A stretch of DNA of 45,159 nt. Source: Lachnospiraceae bacterium. GTDB lineage: Bacteria > Bacillota > Clostridia > Lachnospirales > Lachnospiraceae. The notes under the pieces are model-generated. The model was not told the DNA's origin. It did no database searches and worked only from the letters and a program-made list of their open reading frames with translations. Each line of letters opens with the position of its first letter. Position 1 is the first letter of the stretch. Positions 33,035 through 43,191 of the stretch are shown piece by piece. The translations under genes and the position numbers were made by a program. Location: NCBI GenBank assembly GCA_017617395.1, contig JAFZWG010000058.1, positions 1 through 45,159 of the forward strand, read 5' to 3'.

Positions 33035-34846
33035 TTATTCCAGAGAATACTTCTTGTCGAAGGAGTCATAAATCTGATTGAACTCGAGGTTGCCGAACTT
33101 GATGCCGCTCAGGTACTCGTGCGTGTCGAAGCCGCCTCGCTCGACCTCGATGACCGCCACGGCAACGTTGCTGCAGTGGTCGGAAATTCTCTCATAGTTG
33201 TTGAGAAGGTCGGAGAGAATGAAGCCCATCTCGATGGAGCAGCCGCCCTTTTGCAGGCGCGCGATGTGGTTCGTCTTGATCGTGCTCGTGAGCTTGTCGA
33301 TGACCTGCTCCAAAGGCTCGACGCGGAACGCCAGATCGAGATCGGCCTTCGTGTAGCACTCGGTCGTCATCGTGAGGATCTCGTCGATCGCGTTCGTGAG
33401 GACGCGAAGCTCTGCGGAGGCAACGGGCGTGAAGTTTAACCGCTTCTCGCGGATCTCCTCGGCCGCCTTGTAGAGGTTGACCGCGTGGTCACCGAGGCGC
33501 TCGAAATCGCCGATGGTGTGAAGCATCTTCGAGATGATGCGCGCGTCGTGGTCGGAAACCGTCTGCGCGGAGAGGTTGACCAGGAAGGAACCGAGCTTAT
33601 CCTCGTACATGTCGAGCTCATTTTCCTTCTTCAAAACCTCGGCGACGGTCGCCTCGTTGTAGTTGTCAAAAAGGCTCATCGCATCGAAGAGATTCTGACA
33701 CGCAAGCTCGGCCATCTTCTTCGTTAAGTTGTTGCACTCGGCAACGGCCACGGACGGGGAACGAAGGACACGGACGTCGAGGAAACTGAAGTTTTCCTGC
33801 ATCTCCGACTCTTCCTTCGGCTGCTTGACGATGCGCTCCGTAAGTCTCGTGAGTGCGCCGGAAAATGGCAGCAGCACGATTGTCGTTAAGAGGTTAAATG
33901 CGGTATGTACGATGGCGATGCCGACACTGCCGATCGACTGCTCCAAAAATGCGGGCGGACTGATCGCCTGCAGCGCGCAGAAGACCGAGAGCCAGATGGC
34001 GGTACCTAATATCTTGATCATCACGTGCACCGTCGCCACGCGCTTTGCCTTGTAGTTCGTGCCGATGCACGAGATGAGCGACGTCGCGCAGGTACCGATG
34101 TTTAAGCCCATGATGATCGGGATGGCCATCGCGAACGTGAGGATTCCGCCCTCGGAGATCGCGATCAGGATACCGATGGTCGCTGCGGACGACTGGATCA
34201 CGGCCGTGATCAGAAGGCCCATCAGAACACCGAATATCGGGTTGTTAAACTTGGTCATCAACTCGCGGAACTCGGGCACGTCGCGCAGCGGGCTGACCGC
34301 CTGTGACATCATGCTCATACCGTTCATCAGGATGGCAAATCCGACGAACACGGTTCCGATGCTCTTATACTTATCGCGCTTGGAGAACATCAGAAAACCG
34401 ATGCCGACCAGCGCCAGGAAAGGCGAGAAAAATTCAGGCTTCAAAAGCGTGAGCCACCATGTGCCCGACGAGATGGAGCCGAGTGTCAAAAGCCAGCCGG
34501 TGAACGTCGTTCCGATGTTTGCACCGAAGATGACGGCGAGCGTCTGGCCGAACTGCATGATGCCCGAGTTCACCAGACCGACAAGCATGACGGTCGTCGC
34601 CGAGGACGACTGCATCGCGATCGTGATTCCGGCGCCCAGAAGGACGCTCACGACCGGGTTGGCCGAGGTCTGCTTGAGCATTCTCTCGAGTCTGCCGCCG
34701 GCCATCTTCTCGAGCGCCTGCGACATAACCCGCATACCAAACATGAAAAAAACAAGACCGCCAACGAGCTCGGCGATGTTCATCATGCTCATCCCCGATC
34801 CCGCGGCAGTCGTAGCTAACACTGTCAATGCGTGCATACCGATCAT
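33035..34846 (-). CDS. Na+/phosphate cotransporter with PhoU-like domain
   Basis: 603 aa. Residues about 15-350 form the two-repeat NptA/NaPi-II type transporter (PF02690 family): QSSSATTVMLVGLVNSG and the second repeat QSSAATIGILIAISEGG carry the paired QSS motifs of the substrate site. The C-terminal region (about 365-580) consists of helices typical of PhoU-like domains, which often regulate phosphate uptake. It should import inorganic phosphate with sodium. AAAGGAG lies before ATG 34846. A Pho-box-like array upstream suggests induction at low phosphate. Confidence 0.93.
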   Translation of the reverse strand: MIGMHALTVLATTAAGSGMSMMNIAELVGGLVFFMFGMRVMSQALEKMAGGRLERMLKQTSANPVVSVLLGAGITIAMQSSSATTVMLVGLVNSGIMQFGQTLAVIFGANIGTTFTGWLLTLGSISSGTWWLTLLKPEFFSPFLALVGIGFLMFSKRDKYKSIGTVFVGFAILMNGMSMMSQAVSPLRDVPEFRELMTKFNNPIFGVLMGLLITAVIQSSAATIGILIAISEGGILTFAMAIPIIMGLNIGTCATSLISCIGTNYKAKRVATVHVMIKILGTAIWLSVFCALQAISPPAFLEQSIGSVGIAIVHTAFNLLTTIVLLPFSGALTRLTERIVKQPKEESEMQENFSFLDVRVLRSPSVAVAECNNLTKKMAELACQNLFDAMSLFDNYNEATVAEVLKKENELDMYEDKLGSFLVNLSAQTVSDHDARIISKMLHTIGDFERLGDHAVNLYKAAEEIREKRLNFTPVASAELRVLTNAIDEILTMTTECYTKADLDLAFRVEPLEQVIDKLTSTIKTNHIARLQKGGCSIEMGFILSDLLNNYERISDHCSNVAVAVIEVERGGFDTHEYLSGIKFGNLEFNQIYDSFDKKYSLE

Positions 34847-34932
34847 TGTTCGTTTCTCCTTTGCGCGTCATCCCCGGACGCGTGTTCCGCAGCGAATGTG
34901 CGGCTGATCTCTTATCCTTTGTTCCAAGGGTA

Positions 34933-34986
34933 AGAATATCGGAAAAACGTGAAAAGACCGTTAGCGTTATGTAAAATCTATGTTAA
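34933..34986 (-). promoter_or_regulatory. Pho-box-like array and promoter of the Na/Pi cotransporter
   Basis: On minus, TTAACA (34981-34986), TTTACA (34970-34975) and CTAACG (34959-34964) repeat at exact 11-base steps, the layout of PhoP-binding sites in Firmicutes. TATTCT (34933-34938) about 20 bases on fits a -10. This agrees with the phosphate transporter downstream. Confidence 0.65.
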
Positions 34987-35031
34987 ATCCTGTGCCTTTT
35001 TTCGCCCGAAAGAGGCCATCGCAGCCGAAAC

Positions 35032-35811
35032 TTACGCAAGCGTGCGGAGTGCATCCTTCATGGAGCGGACGTACTCTGCCACATGCTCCGGCGCCTCCGT
35101 GCCGTACTTCGTCAGAAGCTTCACGATTGCCGAGCCGACGATGGCGCCGTCGGACACCTCCGCCATGGCGCGCGCCTGCTCCGGCGTCGAGATTCCGAAG
35201 CCTACCGCACACGGGATATCCGTGTTCTTGCGAACCTCCGCAACGATCGATGCAAGATCCGTGCGGATCTCGCTTCTCGTGCCGGTCACGCCGAGGCTCG
35301 AGACGATGTACAAAAATCCCTCCGCCTCCTTCGCTATCATCGCGATGCGGTCGCTCGAGGTGGGCGCGATCAGCGACACAAGCTTCACGCCGTATTTGCG
35401 GCACACCGGCAGAAACTCCTCGCGCTCCTCAAACGGAACATCCGGAAGGATCAGGCCGTCGATGCCTACTTCGCTGCATTTTCCTAAGAAGCGCTCCGCG
35501 CCGTAGGAAAATACAACATTCGCGTACGTCATGAACACCAGTGGAATCGTGACGTCCTTGCGGAGCTCGCGCACGAGCTCGAAGATCTTGTCGGTCGTGA
35601 CGCCGCCCGCAAGCGCGCGCACGTTGGCCTCCTGAATGACCGGTCCCTCCGCCGTCGGGTCCGAGAACGGAATGCCGAGCTCGATCAGGTCTGCGCCCGC
35701 TGCCGCTGCCGCGCGAACGGTCGCCGCCGTCGTCGCGAGGTCGGGGTCGCCGCACGTGATGAAGGCGATGAACGCCTTGCCGTGGTCAAATGCATTTGCG
35801 ATATTACTCAT
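35032..35811 (-). CDS. trpA: Tryptophan synthase alpha subunit
   Basis: 259 aa (beta/alpha)8 enzyme; cleaves indole-3-glycerol phosphate to indole and glyceraldehyde-3-phosphate, passing indole to Trp[20 protein letters not shown] carries one of the catalytic acids, YANVVFSYG and GVTGTRSEI the phosphate site. ATG 35811 is chosen: it overlaps the trpB stop by eight bases and gives the standard length. It is the last gene of the trp operon; no strong terminator is seen behind it, only AT-rich DNA with the Pho-box array of the next gene. Confidence 0.96.
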   Translation of the reverse strand: MSNIANAFDHGKAFIAFITCGDPDLATTAATVRAAAAAGADLIELGIPFSDPTAEGPVIQEANVRALAGGVTTDKIFELVRELRKDVTIPLVFMTYANVVFSYGAERFLGKCSEVGIDGLILPDVPFEEREEFLPVCRKYGVKLVSLIAPTSSDRIAMIAKEAEGFLYIVSSLGVTGTRSEIRTDLASIVAEVRKNTDIPCAVGFGISTPEQARAMAEVSDGAIVGSAIVKLLTKYGTEAPEHVAEYVRSMKDALRTLA

Positions 35812-36994
35812 GGATGTCCTCCCCTCTGTAGCGCGCGATCGCCGCACAGTCCTTGTCGCCGCGGCCGGAGATCGTGATGACGATGATCCGGTCCTTGCCC
35901 ATCGTCGGCGCAATCTTGCGCGCGTACGCAACCGCGTGTGCGGACTCGATCGCCGGGATGATGCCCTCGGTCTTTGCGAGATACTCAAACGCCTGAACGG
36001 CCTCCTCGTCGGTCACCGGCACGTACTCCGCGCGGCCGATGTCGTGCAGATACGCGTGCTCCGGTCCCACGCCGGGATAGTCGAGACCCGCGGAGATCGA
36101 GTACACCGGCGCGATCTGGCCGTACTCGTCCTGGCAGAAATACGACTTCATTCCGTGGAAAATGCCGAGCTTTCCGGTCGAGATGGTCGCCGCCGTCTCC
36201 CACGTGTCGATACCGCGGCCCGCAGCCTCACAGCCGATCAGCCGCACGCCCTCGTCGCCGATAAAATGGTAAAAGCTTCCGATGGCGTTCGAGCCGCCGC
36301 CCACGCACGCGATGACCGCGTCCGGAAGGCGTCCCTCCTTCGCCAGCATCTGCTCCTTGATCTCTTTGGAAATAACCGCCTGGAAGTCGCGCACGATCGT
36401 CGGGAACGGGTGCGGTCCCATGACGGAGCCGAGGCAGTAGTGCGTGTCCGAAATCCTCGACGTCCACTCGCGCATCGCCTCCGAAACCGCGTCCTTCAAG
36501 GTCGCCGTGCCGGTCTTTACGGGAACGACCGTGGCGCCCAAAAGCCGCATGCGGTACACGTTGAGGGCCTGGCGGATCGTATCCTCCTCGCCCATGAACA
36601 CGACGCACTCCATGCCGAACAGCGCCGCTGCCGTCGCCGTCGCCACGCCGTGCTGGCCCGCGCCGGTCTCCGCGATCAGTCTGGTCTTGCCCATCTTCTT
36701 CGCCAGAAGCGCCTGTCCGAGCACGTTGTTGATCTTGTGTGCGCCCGTGTGATTGAGGTCCTCGCGCTTAAGATAGATCTTCGCGCCGCCGAGGTCCTTC
36801 GTCATCTTCTCCGCGTAATACAGCCGCGACGGTCTGCCCGCGTACTCGTTGAACAGCTCCGTGAGCTCGCGATTGAATTCGGGATCGTTTTTGTAATGGT
36901 TGTATGCATTTTCCAGCTCGATCACGGCATTCATCAAAGTCTCGGGAATGTACTGCCCGCCGTGAATTCCGAAACGTCCGTTAGGATTGCTCAT
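35804..36994 (-). CDS. trpB: Tryptophan synthase beta subunit
   Basis: 396 aa PLP enzyme; joins indole and serine to make tryptophan. HTGAHKINN (about 83-91) holds the PLP lysine, [10 protein letters not shown] the phosphate-binding loop, and ETGAGQHG the COMM-domain loop. The start overlaps the trpF stop by 14 bases, and AAGAAGG lies upstream. It is the standard class 1 TrpB, not the trpB2 type. Confidence 0.97.
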   Translation of the reverse strand: MSNPNGRFGIHGGQYIPETLMNAVIELENAYNHYKNDPEFNRELTELFNEYAGRPSRLYYAEKMTKDLGGAKIYLKREDLNHTGAHKINNVLGQALLAKKMGKTRLIAETGAGQHGVATATAAALFGMECVVFMGEEDTIRQALNVYRMRLLGATVVPVKTGTATLKDAVSEAMREWTSRISDTHYCLGSVMGPHPFPTIVRDFQAVISKEIKEQMLAKEGRLPDAVIACVGGGSNAIGSFYHFIGDEGVRLIGCEAAGRGIDTWETAATISTGKLGIFHGMKSYFCQDEYGQIAPVYSISAGLDYPGVGPEHAYLHDIGRAEYVPVTDEEAVQAFEYLAKTEGIIPAIESAHAVAYARKIAPTMGKDRIIVITISGRGDKDCAAIARYRGEDIHE

Positions 36995-37646
36995 AGCCTT
37001 CTTCCTTTCTCACTGCTCTTACAAACGCGCGCATCTTGGCCGCGTCCTTTGTCTTGTCGGTCTCAATGCCGGAGCTTACGTCCACCGCTGCCGGGTGAAG
37101 TGTCCGGACCGCATCCGCCACATTTTCGGGCGTCAGCCCGCCGGCCAGGAAATAACCCTTAGGAAAATTCCGCAGCAGTTCCCAGTTAAGCACCATCCCC
37201 GTGCCCGCGCCCGAGTCGAGCAGCACATAGTCCGCGTTGCATTCGGCCGCCTCGCGAAGCGTCGCAAGCTGCGTCTGCCGCTGCTCCGTGGCTTCCTCCG
37301 GGGTCAGCTCCGTGGCGCTCCCAAGGCGAAACGCCTTGATGATCGGTGCGTCGGTCAATGTGCGAAGCTTTTCGATGTACGCTTCGTCCTCCGCTCCGTG
37401 CAGCTGCGCGATGTCGATGATGTGATCCCGCAAAAGCGCCGCCACGCTCTCCGCCGGTTCGTCGACGAACACGCCGACCGCCCGGATTCCCGGGGCAAGC
37501 TTCGCGCGAAGCGCTCTCGCCGTCTCCGGGGATACGTATCTGCGGCTTTTCTTCGCGAAGACAAACCCGATATAGTCGGGCGTCAGCGCATTGGCCGCCT
37601 CGATGTCCTGCGGGCGGGAAAGCCCGCAAAGTTTAATCTGTGTCAT
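36981..37646 (-). CDS. trpF: Phosphoribosylanthranilate isomerase
   Basis: 221 aa (beta/alpha)8 isomerase, third step from anthranilate. [13 protein letters not shown] holds the catalytic Cys; [12 protein letters not shown] carries the catalytic Asp, and [10 protein letters not shown] the phosphate site. ATG 37646 is chosen because it begins the conserved strand; AGGAAAA lies eight bases upstream and overlaps a near-copy of the iterated word. It lies 13 bases after trpC. Confidence 0.95.
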   Translation of the reverse strand: MTQIKLCGLSRPQDIEAANALTPDYIGFVFAKKSRRYVSPETARALRAKLAPGIRAVGVFVDEPAESVAALLRDHIIDIAQLHGAEDEAYIEKLRTLTDAPIIKAFRLGSATELTPEEATEQRQTQLATLREAAECNADYVLLDSGAGTGMVLNWELLRNFPKGYFLAGGLTPENVADAVRTLHPAAVDVSSGIETDKTKDAAKMRAFVRAVRKEEGYEQS

Positions 37647-37659
37647 AGCATTTTCCTGC

Positions 37660-38442
37660 TTATTTGTTTCCGCGAAGCTCCGCAAGCTTTCCGCGGATGT
37701 CCGCCGCGCGCATCAAAGTCTCGCCGACCAGCACCGCGTCCGCGCCTGCCGCACGGGCCGCTGCCACGTCCTCCGCCGAGCGAACGCCGCTCTCCGAGAC
37801 GAAAAGTTTGTCTGCGGGGACCATTTGCCGGAGTCTGCGGCTGTTTCCGATATCCACCGAAAAATCCTTGAGATTGCGGTTGTTGACGCCGATGATGCCC
37901 GCTCCCGCGCGAAGTGCCGTCTCGATCTCGCCCTCGTCGTGCGCCTCCGTGAGCGCCGAGAGCCCGAGCGTCCCGCAGATATCAAGATACTCCCGAATCT
38001 GTGCTTCGTCAAGCAAAGACACGATCAACAAAACCGCGGATGCCCCGAGAAGCTTCGCCTCGTAGATCATGTACGGATCGACCGTAAAATCCTTCCGAAG
38101 ACACGGCAGGCTCACCGCCTCCGCGATCTCGCGAAGGTACTCGTCGCTGCCCAAAAACCACTTGGGCTCCGTCAGCACCGAGATTGCGTCCGCTCCGGCC
38201 GCCTCGTACTCCCGCGCAATGTGCAGATACGGAAAATCCGGTGCGATCAACCCCTTCGAGGGCGACGCCTTCTTGCATTCGCAGATAAACGAGATGCCCT
38301 CGTGCGACAAGGCTGCCTCAAACCGGCCCGGGCGCTTCGGAAGCGACTCCGCCATCCGCCGTACATCCGCCTCCGAAAGCCGCTGCTTTGCCGCGTCGAC
38401 CCGCTCTCTCGCGTGCTCCGCAAGTTGTTCCAGTATGTTCAT
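37660..38442 (-). CDS. trpC: Indole-3-glycerol phosphate synthase
   Basis: 260 aa (beta/alpha)8 enzyme closing the indole ring. FICECKKASPSKG carries the catalytic Lys, and SVLTEPKWFLGS, CLRKDFTVDPYMI, IGVNNRNLKDF and SESGV follow in order. ATG 38442 is chosen because AGGAA precedes it and it gives the normal length. Gap to trpD is 53 bases and to trpF 13. Confidence 0.96.
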   Translation of the reverse strand: MNILEQLAEHARERVDAAKQRLSEADVRRMAESLPKRPGRFEAALSHEGISFICECKKASPSKGLIAPDFPYLHIAREYEAAGADAISVLTEPKWFLGSDEYLREIAEAVSLPCLRKDFTVDPYMIYEAKLLGASAVLLIVSLLDEAQIREYLDICGTLGLSALTEAHDEGEIETALRAGAGIIGVNNRNLKDFSVDIGNSRRLRQMVPADKLFVSESGVRSAEDVAAARAAGADAVLVGETLMRAADIRGKLAELRGNK

Positions 38443-38495
38443 CGTTTGCGTTCCTTTCCTTCCCGCCGTACCTTCGGCGGGCCCCTTCGCCCGGA

Positions 38496-39518
38496 TCACT
38501 CCGGACGGTTGCTGACCTCGATCACCTTCGCAAGCGTCTCCGCCGCCTTGCCGGAATCGATCAGCTCGGCTGCGAGCCTGACGCCCTCGGCCATGCTCTC
38601 GGCCTTGCCCGCGATGTAGAGCGATGCGCCCGCGTTCATCAATACCGCGTTGCGCTTGTGGCCCTTGGCACCGTTTAAGATGTCGCGGGTAATCTGTGCA
38701 TTTTCCGCGGGAGTGCCGCCCTTGAGGTCCTCCTTCGTGCAGCGCTCAAAGCCGAAGTCCTCGGGAGCGATCGTCGTGCTTCTGAACCATCCGTCGCGGA
38801 TCTCGCAGATCTTCGTCGGTGCGCTCATCGAGATCTCATCGAGCTTGTCCAGGCCGTACACAACCATGCCGCGCTTGACACCGAGGTTTACCAATACCTG
38901 CGCAAGCGGCTCCACAAGGTACTCATCGTATACGCCGAGAAGCTGCATCGTCGGATGTCCGGGGTTCGTGAGCGGTCCTAAGATATTGAAAACGGTGCGG
39001 AAGCCGAGCTCCTTGCGGATCGGTCCGACGTACTTCATCGAGGTGTGGTACTTCTGTGCGAAGAAGAAGCACATGCCGGCTTCCTTCAAAAGCTCCACGC
39101 AGCGCTCCGGGCTCTGCTGGATGTTGACGCCCAAAGCCTCGAGGCAGTCTGCGGTGCCGCACAGAGAGGATGCCGCGCGGTTGCCGTGCTTGGCAACCTT
39201 CACGCCGCCGGCCGCTGCGACCAGTGCTGCGGTCGTCGAGATGTTAAAGCTCTGCGCGTTGTCTCCGCCGGTGCCGACGATCTCGAACACGTCCATGCCG
39301 GTCTCAACCTGCGTCGCGTGGTCGCGCATCGCTGCCGCGCAGCCCGCGATCTCGTCCGTCGTCTCCGCGCGTGCGCTCTTCGTGGAGAGTGCCGCCAAAA
39401 ATGCGGAGTTCTGGGTGGGCGTTGTCTCTCCGCTCATAATTTCGTTCATTACGCTGTACGCCTCATCGTAGGTGAGGTCTCCCTTGTTGACAATCTTTAC
39501 AATCGCTTCCTTGATCAT
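38496..39518 (-). CDS. trpD: Anthranilate phosphoribosyltransferase
   Basis: 340 aa enzyme joining anthranilate and [18 protein letters not shown] (about 78-91) is the PRPP loop; [15 protein letters not shown] binds anthranilate and Mg. ATG 39518 is chosen because AAGGAG lies nine bases upstream. It is a separate gene, not fused to trpG. A 101-base gap from trpG holds a CGGCA/TGCCG hairpin. Confidence 0.96.
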   Translation of the reverse strand: MIKEAIVKIVNKGDLTYDEAYSVMNEIMSGETTPTQNSAFLAALSTKSARAETTDEIAGCAAAMRDHATQVETGMDVFEIVGTGGDNAQSFNISTTAALVAAAGGVKVAKHGNRAASSLCGTADCLEALGVNIQQSPERCVELLKEAGMCFFFAQKYHTSMKYVGPIRKELGFRTVFNILGPLTNPGHPTMQLLGVYDEYLVEPLAQVLVNLGVKRGMVVYGLDKLDEISMSAPTKICEIRDGWFRSTTIAPEDFGFERCTKEDLKGGTPAENAQITRDILNGAKGHKRNAVLMNAGASLYIAGKAESMAEGVRLAAELIDSGKAAETLAKVIEVSNRPE

Positions 39519-39572
39519 GGTTTTGTTCTCCTTTTCTTGCCTTTTCGATGTTGTCTGCAAAGTTTATTTCCT

Positions 39573-39584
39573 TCGGCAAATGCC
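39573..39584. other. Hairpin with an iterated-word near-copy between trpG and trpD
   Basis: CGGCA-AA-TGCCG is a self-complementary 12-mer that contains GGCAAATGCC, one mismatch from the iterated word. Its role, if any, is unknown; a processing or stability site is possible. Confidence 0.35.
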
Positions 39585-39619
39585 GCTTGTTTTATATGTT
39601 CTACTGCTGTAGAAAGCGG

Positions 39620-40186
39620 TTATTTCTTCAGAAAATTCCGAAGCATCCTCGCCCCGTCCGGCGTCAGGATGGATTCCGGATGAAACTGCACGCCGTAGAT
39701 GGGATATTCGCGGTGCTCCACCGCCATCACTTCGCCGTCTTCGGTCTGCGCCGTGACGATGAGCTCCTCCGGGATGGTGGCCGCATCCGCCGCTAAGGAG
39801 TGGTATCTTGCCACCGGTACCTCCTGAGGACATCCGCGGAACAGGGTGCTCTTCGTGTCCAGCTTCGCAACCGACTGCTTCCCGTGCATCAGCTGCTTTG
39901 CGTAGGTAACCGTCGCGCCGAATGCCGCGCAGATTGCCTGGTGCCCGAGGCATACGCCCAGCAGCGGAATGGTTTTGCCCAGTGTCTTTGCCGCCTCGAT
40001 GATGATGCCCGCATCCTCCGGCCGGCCCGGTCCCGGAGAGAGGATGATGTGGCTCGGCGCAAGCTCTGCAATTTCCTCCACCGTCATCTCGTCGTTGCGG
40101 ATCACTTTGATGTCGGGATTGATCTCCCCGACGAGCTGGTAGAGATTATAGGAAAAACTGTCGTAGTTGTCGATCAAAAGTATCAT
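39620..40186 (-). CDS. trpG: Anthranilate synthase, glutamine amidotransferase subunit
   Basis: 188 aa class I glutamine amidotransferase; supplies ammonia from glutamine to TrpE. LGVCLGHQAI carries the nucleophile Cys, and VQFHPESI the catalytic His and Glu. The ATG overlaps the trpE TGA by four bases. Could in principle also serve aminodeoxychorismate synthase, as in B. subtilis, but no pab genes are in the window. Confidence 0.97.
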   Translation of the reverse strand: MILLIDNYDSFSYNLYQLVGEINPDIKVIRNDEMTVEEIAELAPSHIILSPGPGRPEDAGIIIEAAKTLGKTIPLLGVCLGHQAICAAFGATVTYAKQLMHGKQSVAKLDTKSTLFRGCPQEVPVARYHSLAADAATIPEELIVTAQTEDGEVMAVEHREYPIYGVQFHPESILTPDGARMLRNFLKK

Positions 40187-41649
40187 TCATCCACCTCCTG
40201 TGCCTGCTGCAGCGCCCGAAGCGACGCCATGGCCTTGTTGCGGCACTCCTCATATTCCTTCTCCGGCACGGAGTCTGCGACGATTCCCGCGCCGCTCCGG
40301 ACGAAGACTTTTCCGTTCTTCTTATATGCGATGCGGATCGCGATGCAGGTGTCCATGTTGCCGGTGAAATCGATGTAACCGATGGCACCGCCGTAGATAC
40401 CGCGCTTGTTGTTCTCAAGCTCTGCGATTCTCTGGCAGGCGCGAATCTTCGGCGCTCCCGAGAGGGTTCCGGCCGGCAGCACCGCCTCGATGGCATCGAG
40501 AGCGTCGCAGTCCTCGCGGATCGTTCCGCGGACGGTCGAGCCGATGTGCATCACGTGGGAGAACCGCTCGATCTGGTGGTATTTTTCGACGCGGACCGTT
40601 CCGAACTTGCTGATCTTTCCAAGATCATTTCTGCCGAGGTCCACAAGCATGTTGTGCTCCGCAAGCTCCTTCTCGTCCCGCAGAAGCTCCGACTCAAGCT
40701 CCGCGTCCTCCATCATGGTCTTTCCCCGCGGTCTCGTTCCCGCCAACGGGAAGGTGTGCAAAACGCCGTCCGTAAGTTTCACCAGCGTCTCCGGCGATGC
40801 GCCCGCGACCTCCACGTCCGTCCCGGAGAGGTAGAACATATAAGGCGAGGGGTTGATGGTGCGAAGCACGCGGTAGGTGTTTAGGAGGCTTCCCTCAAAG
40901 GGAGCGCTCAGACGGTTGGAGAGGACGATCTGGAACATATCACCCTCGCGGATGTACTCCTTCGCCTTCTCGACCATCCCGCAGTACTCTTCCTTGCTGA
41001 ACAGCTGCGTTATCTCGCCGGTCAAATGTCCGCCGGGTTCTTTTTTCTTCTCGCCGTTTCGAAGAAGATCGGCAATCCTGCGGATCTCAGCTTCGGCCTC
41101 GCGGTAACCCTCCTCGACGTTATCAAGTCTTGCGCAGACAATGATGACAACCTTCTGCTTGACGTGGTCAAATGCGATCACCTTGTCAAACAGCATCACA
41201 TCGACATCGCGGAACTCCTCCGTGTCCACGGTTTTGCAGCGGACCGCCGGCTCGCGATACCCGAGGTAATCGTAGGACCAGTAGCCCATCAGACCGCCCG
41301 CAAAGGGCGGAAGCTCCGGAAAACGGGGTGCCTTAAAAGCCTCCAGGATTTCCCGCAGGTATGCGGAAGGGTCTTCCGTGCGGATCACCTTGTCGCCGTC
41401 CACCAGCTCACCGTTTAAGCACGAGATTGAGCGCTTCGGCTCGTACCCTAAGAAGGTGTAGCGGCCCCAGGTCTCATCCGCCCTGGCGGACTCCAGCAAA
41501 AAACAGTGGTCCGAAACGTTCTTCAAGACCCGCAGCGCCTCGATGGGCGTCGTAAAATCGGAAAGCAGCTCCGTGCTCACCGGCGCGACCGTGTACCGGC
41601 CCTCCGCCGCAAGCTCCTTCAGTTTCTCAAGACTCGGTGTGATGTTCAT
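40183..41649 (-). CDS. trpE: Anthranilate synthase component I
   Basis: 488 aa chorismate-binding enzyme; makes anthranilate from chorismate with TrpG. CFLLESARADETWGRYTFLG near residue 50 contains the LLES motif for feedback inhibition by tryptophan. The chorismate core carries VAGASPETLVK, PLAGTRPRGK and LSGAPKIRA. ATG 41649 is chosen because CGGAGG lies just upstream; farther in-frame ATGs lie inside the leader's terminator hairpin. First gene of the trp operon. Confidence 0.97.
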   Translation of the reverse strand: MNITPSLEKLKELAAEGRYTVAPVSTELLSDFTTPIEALRVLKNVSDHCFLLESARADETWGRYTFLGYEPKRSISCLNGELVDGDKVIRTEDPSAYLREILEAFKAPRFPELPPFAGGLMGYWSYDYLGYREPAVRCKTVDTEEFRDVDVMLFDKVIAFDHVKQKVVIIVCARLDNVEEGYREAEAEIRRIADLLRNGEKKKEPGGHLTGEITQLFSKEEYCGMVEKAKEYIREGDMFQIVLSNRLSAPFEGSLLNTYRVLRTINPSPYMFYLSGTDVEVAGASPETLVKLTDGVLHTFPLAGTRPRGKTMMEDAELESELLRDEKELAEHNMLVDLGRNDLGKISKFGTVRVEKYHQIERFSHVMHIGSTVRGTIREDCDALDAIEAVLPAGTLSGAPKIRACQRIAELENNKRGIYGGAIGYIDFTGNMDTCIAIRIAYKKNGKVFVRSGAGIVADSVPEKEYEECRNKAMASLRALQQAQEVDE

Positions 41650-41671
41650 GGTAACCTCCGTATAATAGAAA

Positions 41672-41962
41672 TCGTCCTTGACAGAATTCACTTCTGTCAA
41701 GGACGAATGATCAACTCTATTCGCGGTGCCACCTTGATTCGCAGCCTGTTACGGTTGCGCTCTCTGCAGGATACCATCATATCCCCGGCATGTTACGCCT
41801 GCCACACGTCGCAGAATACTTTGGGAAGTCCCATTTGACTGCGCCCTCAGCGGTCCATTTGACAATGTGTTTCTTGCCTGACTCTCAGCAACGCAGGCTC
41901 TCTGTGAAGGCATCAATGCCGTTATCTCCGCTTCAACGGTTTTGCGATATTCGATTTACTTG
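41672..41962 (-). promoter_or_regulatory. Tryptophan T-box leader of the trp operon
   Basis: On minus, a stem-I-like region with GCTGAGAG...CAGGC is followed by the specifier TGG (41856-41858) in the usual context AAATGGACC-GCTGAGGG. The T-box core TGGCACCGCG lies at 41722-41731. Uncharged tRNA-Trp should pair with the specifier and core and let transcription read through the terminator at 41674-41704. This explains the 344 bases between trpE and the upstream gene. Confidence 0.92.
41674..41704 (-). terminator. T-box-controlled terminator hairpin
   Basis: GTCCTTGACAGAA and TTCTGTCAAGGAC form a perfect 13-bp stem with a 5-base loop, followed on minus by GATTTCTATT. The T-tract is weak, so it may be leaky. 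Confidence 0.82.
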
Positions 41963-41968
41963 ATGCCG

Positions 41969-41997
41969 ATTATAGCAGGGCACCCCGCGGCTGTCAA
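41969..41997 (-). promoter_or_regulatory. Consensus promoter of the trp operon
   Basis: Minus-strand TTGACA (41992-41997), 17-base spacer, TATAAT (41969-41974): a perfect sigma-A promoter. The -35 overlaps the TGA stop of the upstream aminotransferase gene. Confidence 0.9.
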
Positions 41998-43184
41998 CAA
42001 CTTTTTTCGCAAGCCGCACTCTTTTCTCGAAGGAGCTGTAACCCCTTAATCAGCCGCCTTGTTCCCTCCTCGCACAATGCGCGCGGACACGCGATATTCA
42101 TGCGAAGATGATGCTCTCCGCCCGGGCCGTACTGCATGCCGTCGCTTACGAAGAGGCCGGCCTCCCTGCGAAGGAATTCCGAGATCTCTCTGCTGTTTTC
42201 GAAAAATGCACCCACATCGATCCACATAAGGTACGTCGCCTCGCCGGCAACGACCTTCACCTCGGGAACCGACGCGGCAAGCGCCTCCGCGACCATTTTC
42301 CGATTCGAGAAGACATACTCGCGCAGCTCGTCGAGCCATGCGCCGCCCTTGGTAAACGCGGCGATTGCGGCCGTGGTTGCAAACGAGTTCGGCTCGGCGA
42401 CCTCGTCGGTATTTAAAGCGCGCCAGATCTTGTGGCGCAAAAAAGGATTCGGAATGTACACCGCCGCCGTCTGAAGCCCCGCAAGGTTGAACGCCTTCGT
42501 CGGCGCGATGCAGGTGATGCTCACTTCGCGGCACTCGTCGGACACCGAGGCGAACGGAACGTACGACGCTCCGGGCGCCGTGATGTCGCAGTGGATTTCG
42601 TCGGAGACCACCGTCACGCGGTAGCGCTTCGCGAGCTCGCCTACCTTCGCCAGCGTCTCGCGGCTCCAGATCTTTCCGGCCGGATTTTGCGGGTTGCAAA
42701 GAAGCATCAATGTCGCCTGCGGGTCGGCCATCTTCCGCTCCAGATCCGCCAGGTCCATCTCGTACGCGCTGCCGTCGTACAAAAGCGGGCTCTCCAGCTC
42801 GCGGCAGCCGTTGTTTCGGATGCAGTTGTAAAATGTGCCGTACACCGGCGTCTGGATGATCACCTTCTCATTCGGCGTCGTGAGTTTGCGAACCGTCGAG
42901 GAGATTGCGGGGATCACGCCCGTGCAAAAGATGAGCGCATCCTTGTCCATCGCAAGTCCGTGCCGCTCGCGCCACCAGTCGGCGTACGCCGTGCGCCACG
43001 CATCGGGGACGTTCGCGTAGCCGAACACACCTCTTGCCAGGCGCTCCGACAAAGCCTCCGAAATCTCGGGTGCCGTCGCAAAATCCATGTCCGCCACCCA
43101 CATCGGAAGCTCCTCGTCCGGCACATCCCACTTGATTGCGTCCGTGCCGCGCCGGTTGATCACAGTGTCAAAATCGTATTTCAT
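41994..43184 (-). CDS. PatB/MalY-type PLP aminotransferase (cystathionine beta-lyase)
   Basis: 396 aa fold-type I PLP enzyme of the MalY/PatB subgroup, usually a C-S lyase acting on cystathionine or cysteine conjugates. CNPQNPAGKIW and VVSDEIHCDI hold the ring-binding residues, APTKAFNLAG the PLP lysine, and RMNIACPR the carboxylate Arg. ATG 43184 is chosen because AGAGGTG is upstream. It follows the DUF3737 gene by seven bases, so the two are probably co-transcribed. Substrate within the subgroup is open. Confidence 0.9.
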   Translation of the reverse strand: MKYDFDTVINRRGTDAIKWDVPDEELPMWVADMDFATAPEISEALSERLARGVFGYANVPDAWRTAYADWWRERHGLAMDKDALIFCTGVIPAISSTVRKLTTPNEKVIIQTPVYGTFYNCIRNNGCRELESPLLYDGSAYEMDLADLERKMADPQATLMLLCNPQNPAGKIWSRETLAKVGELAKRYRVTVVSDEIHCDITAPGASYVPFASVSDECREVSITCIAPTKAFNLAGLQTAAVYIPNPFLRHKIWRALNTDEVAEPNSFATTAAIAAFTKGGAWLDELREYVFSNRKMVAEALAASVPEVKVVAGEATYLMWIDVGAFFENSREISEFLRREAGLFVSDGMQYGPGGEHHLRMNIACPRALCEEGTRRLIKGLQLLREKSAACEKSC

Positions 43185-43191
43185 GAAATCG

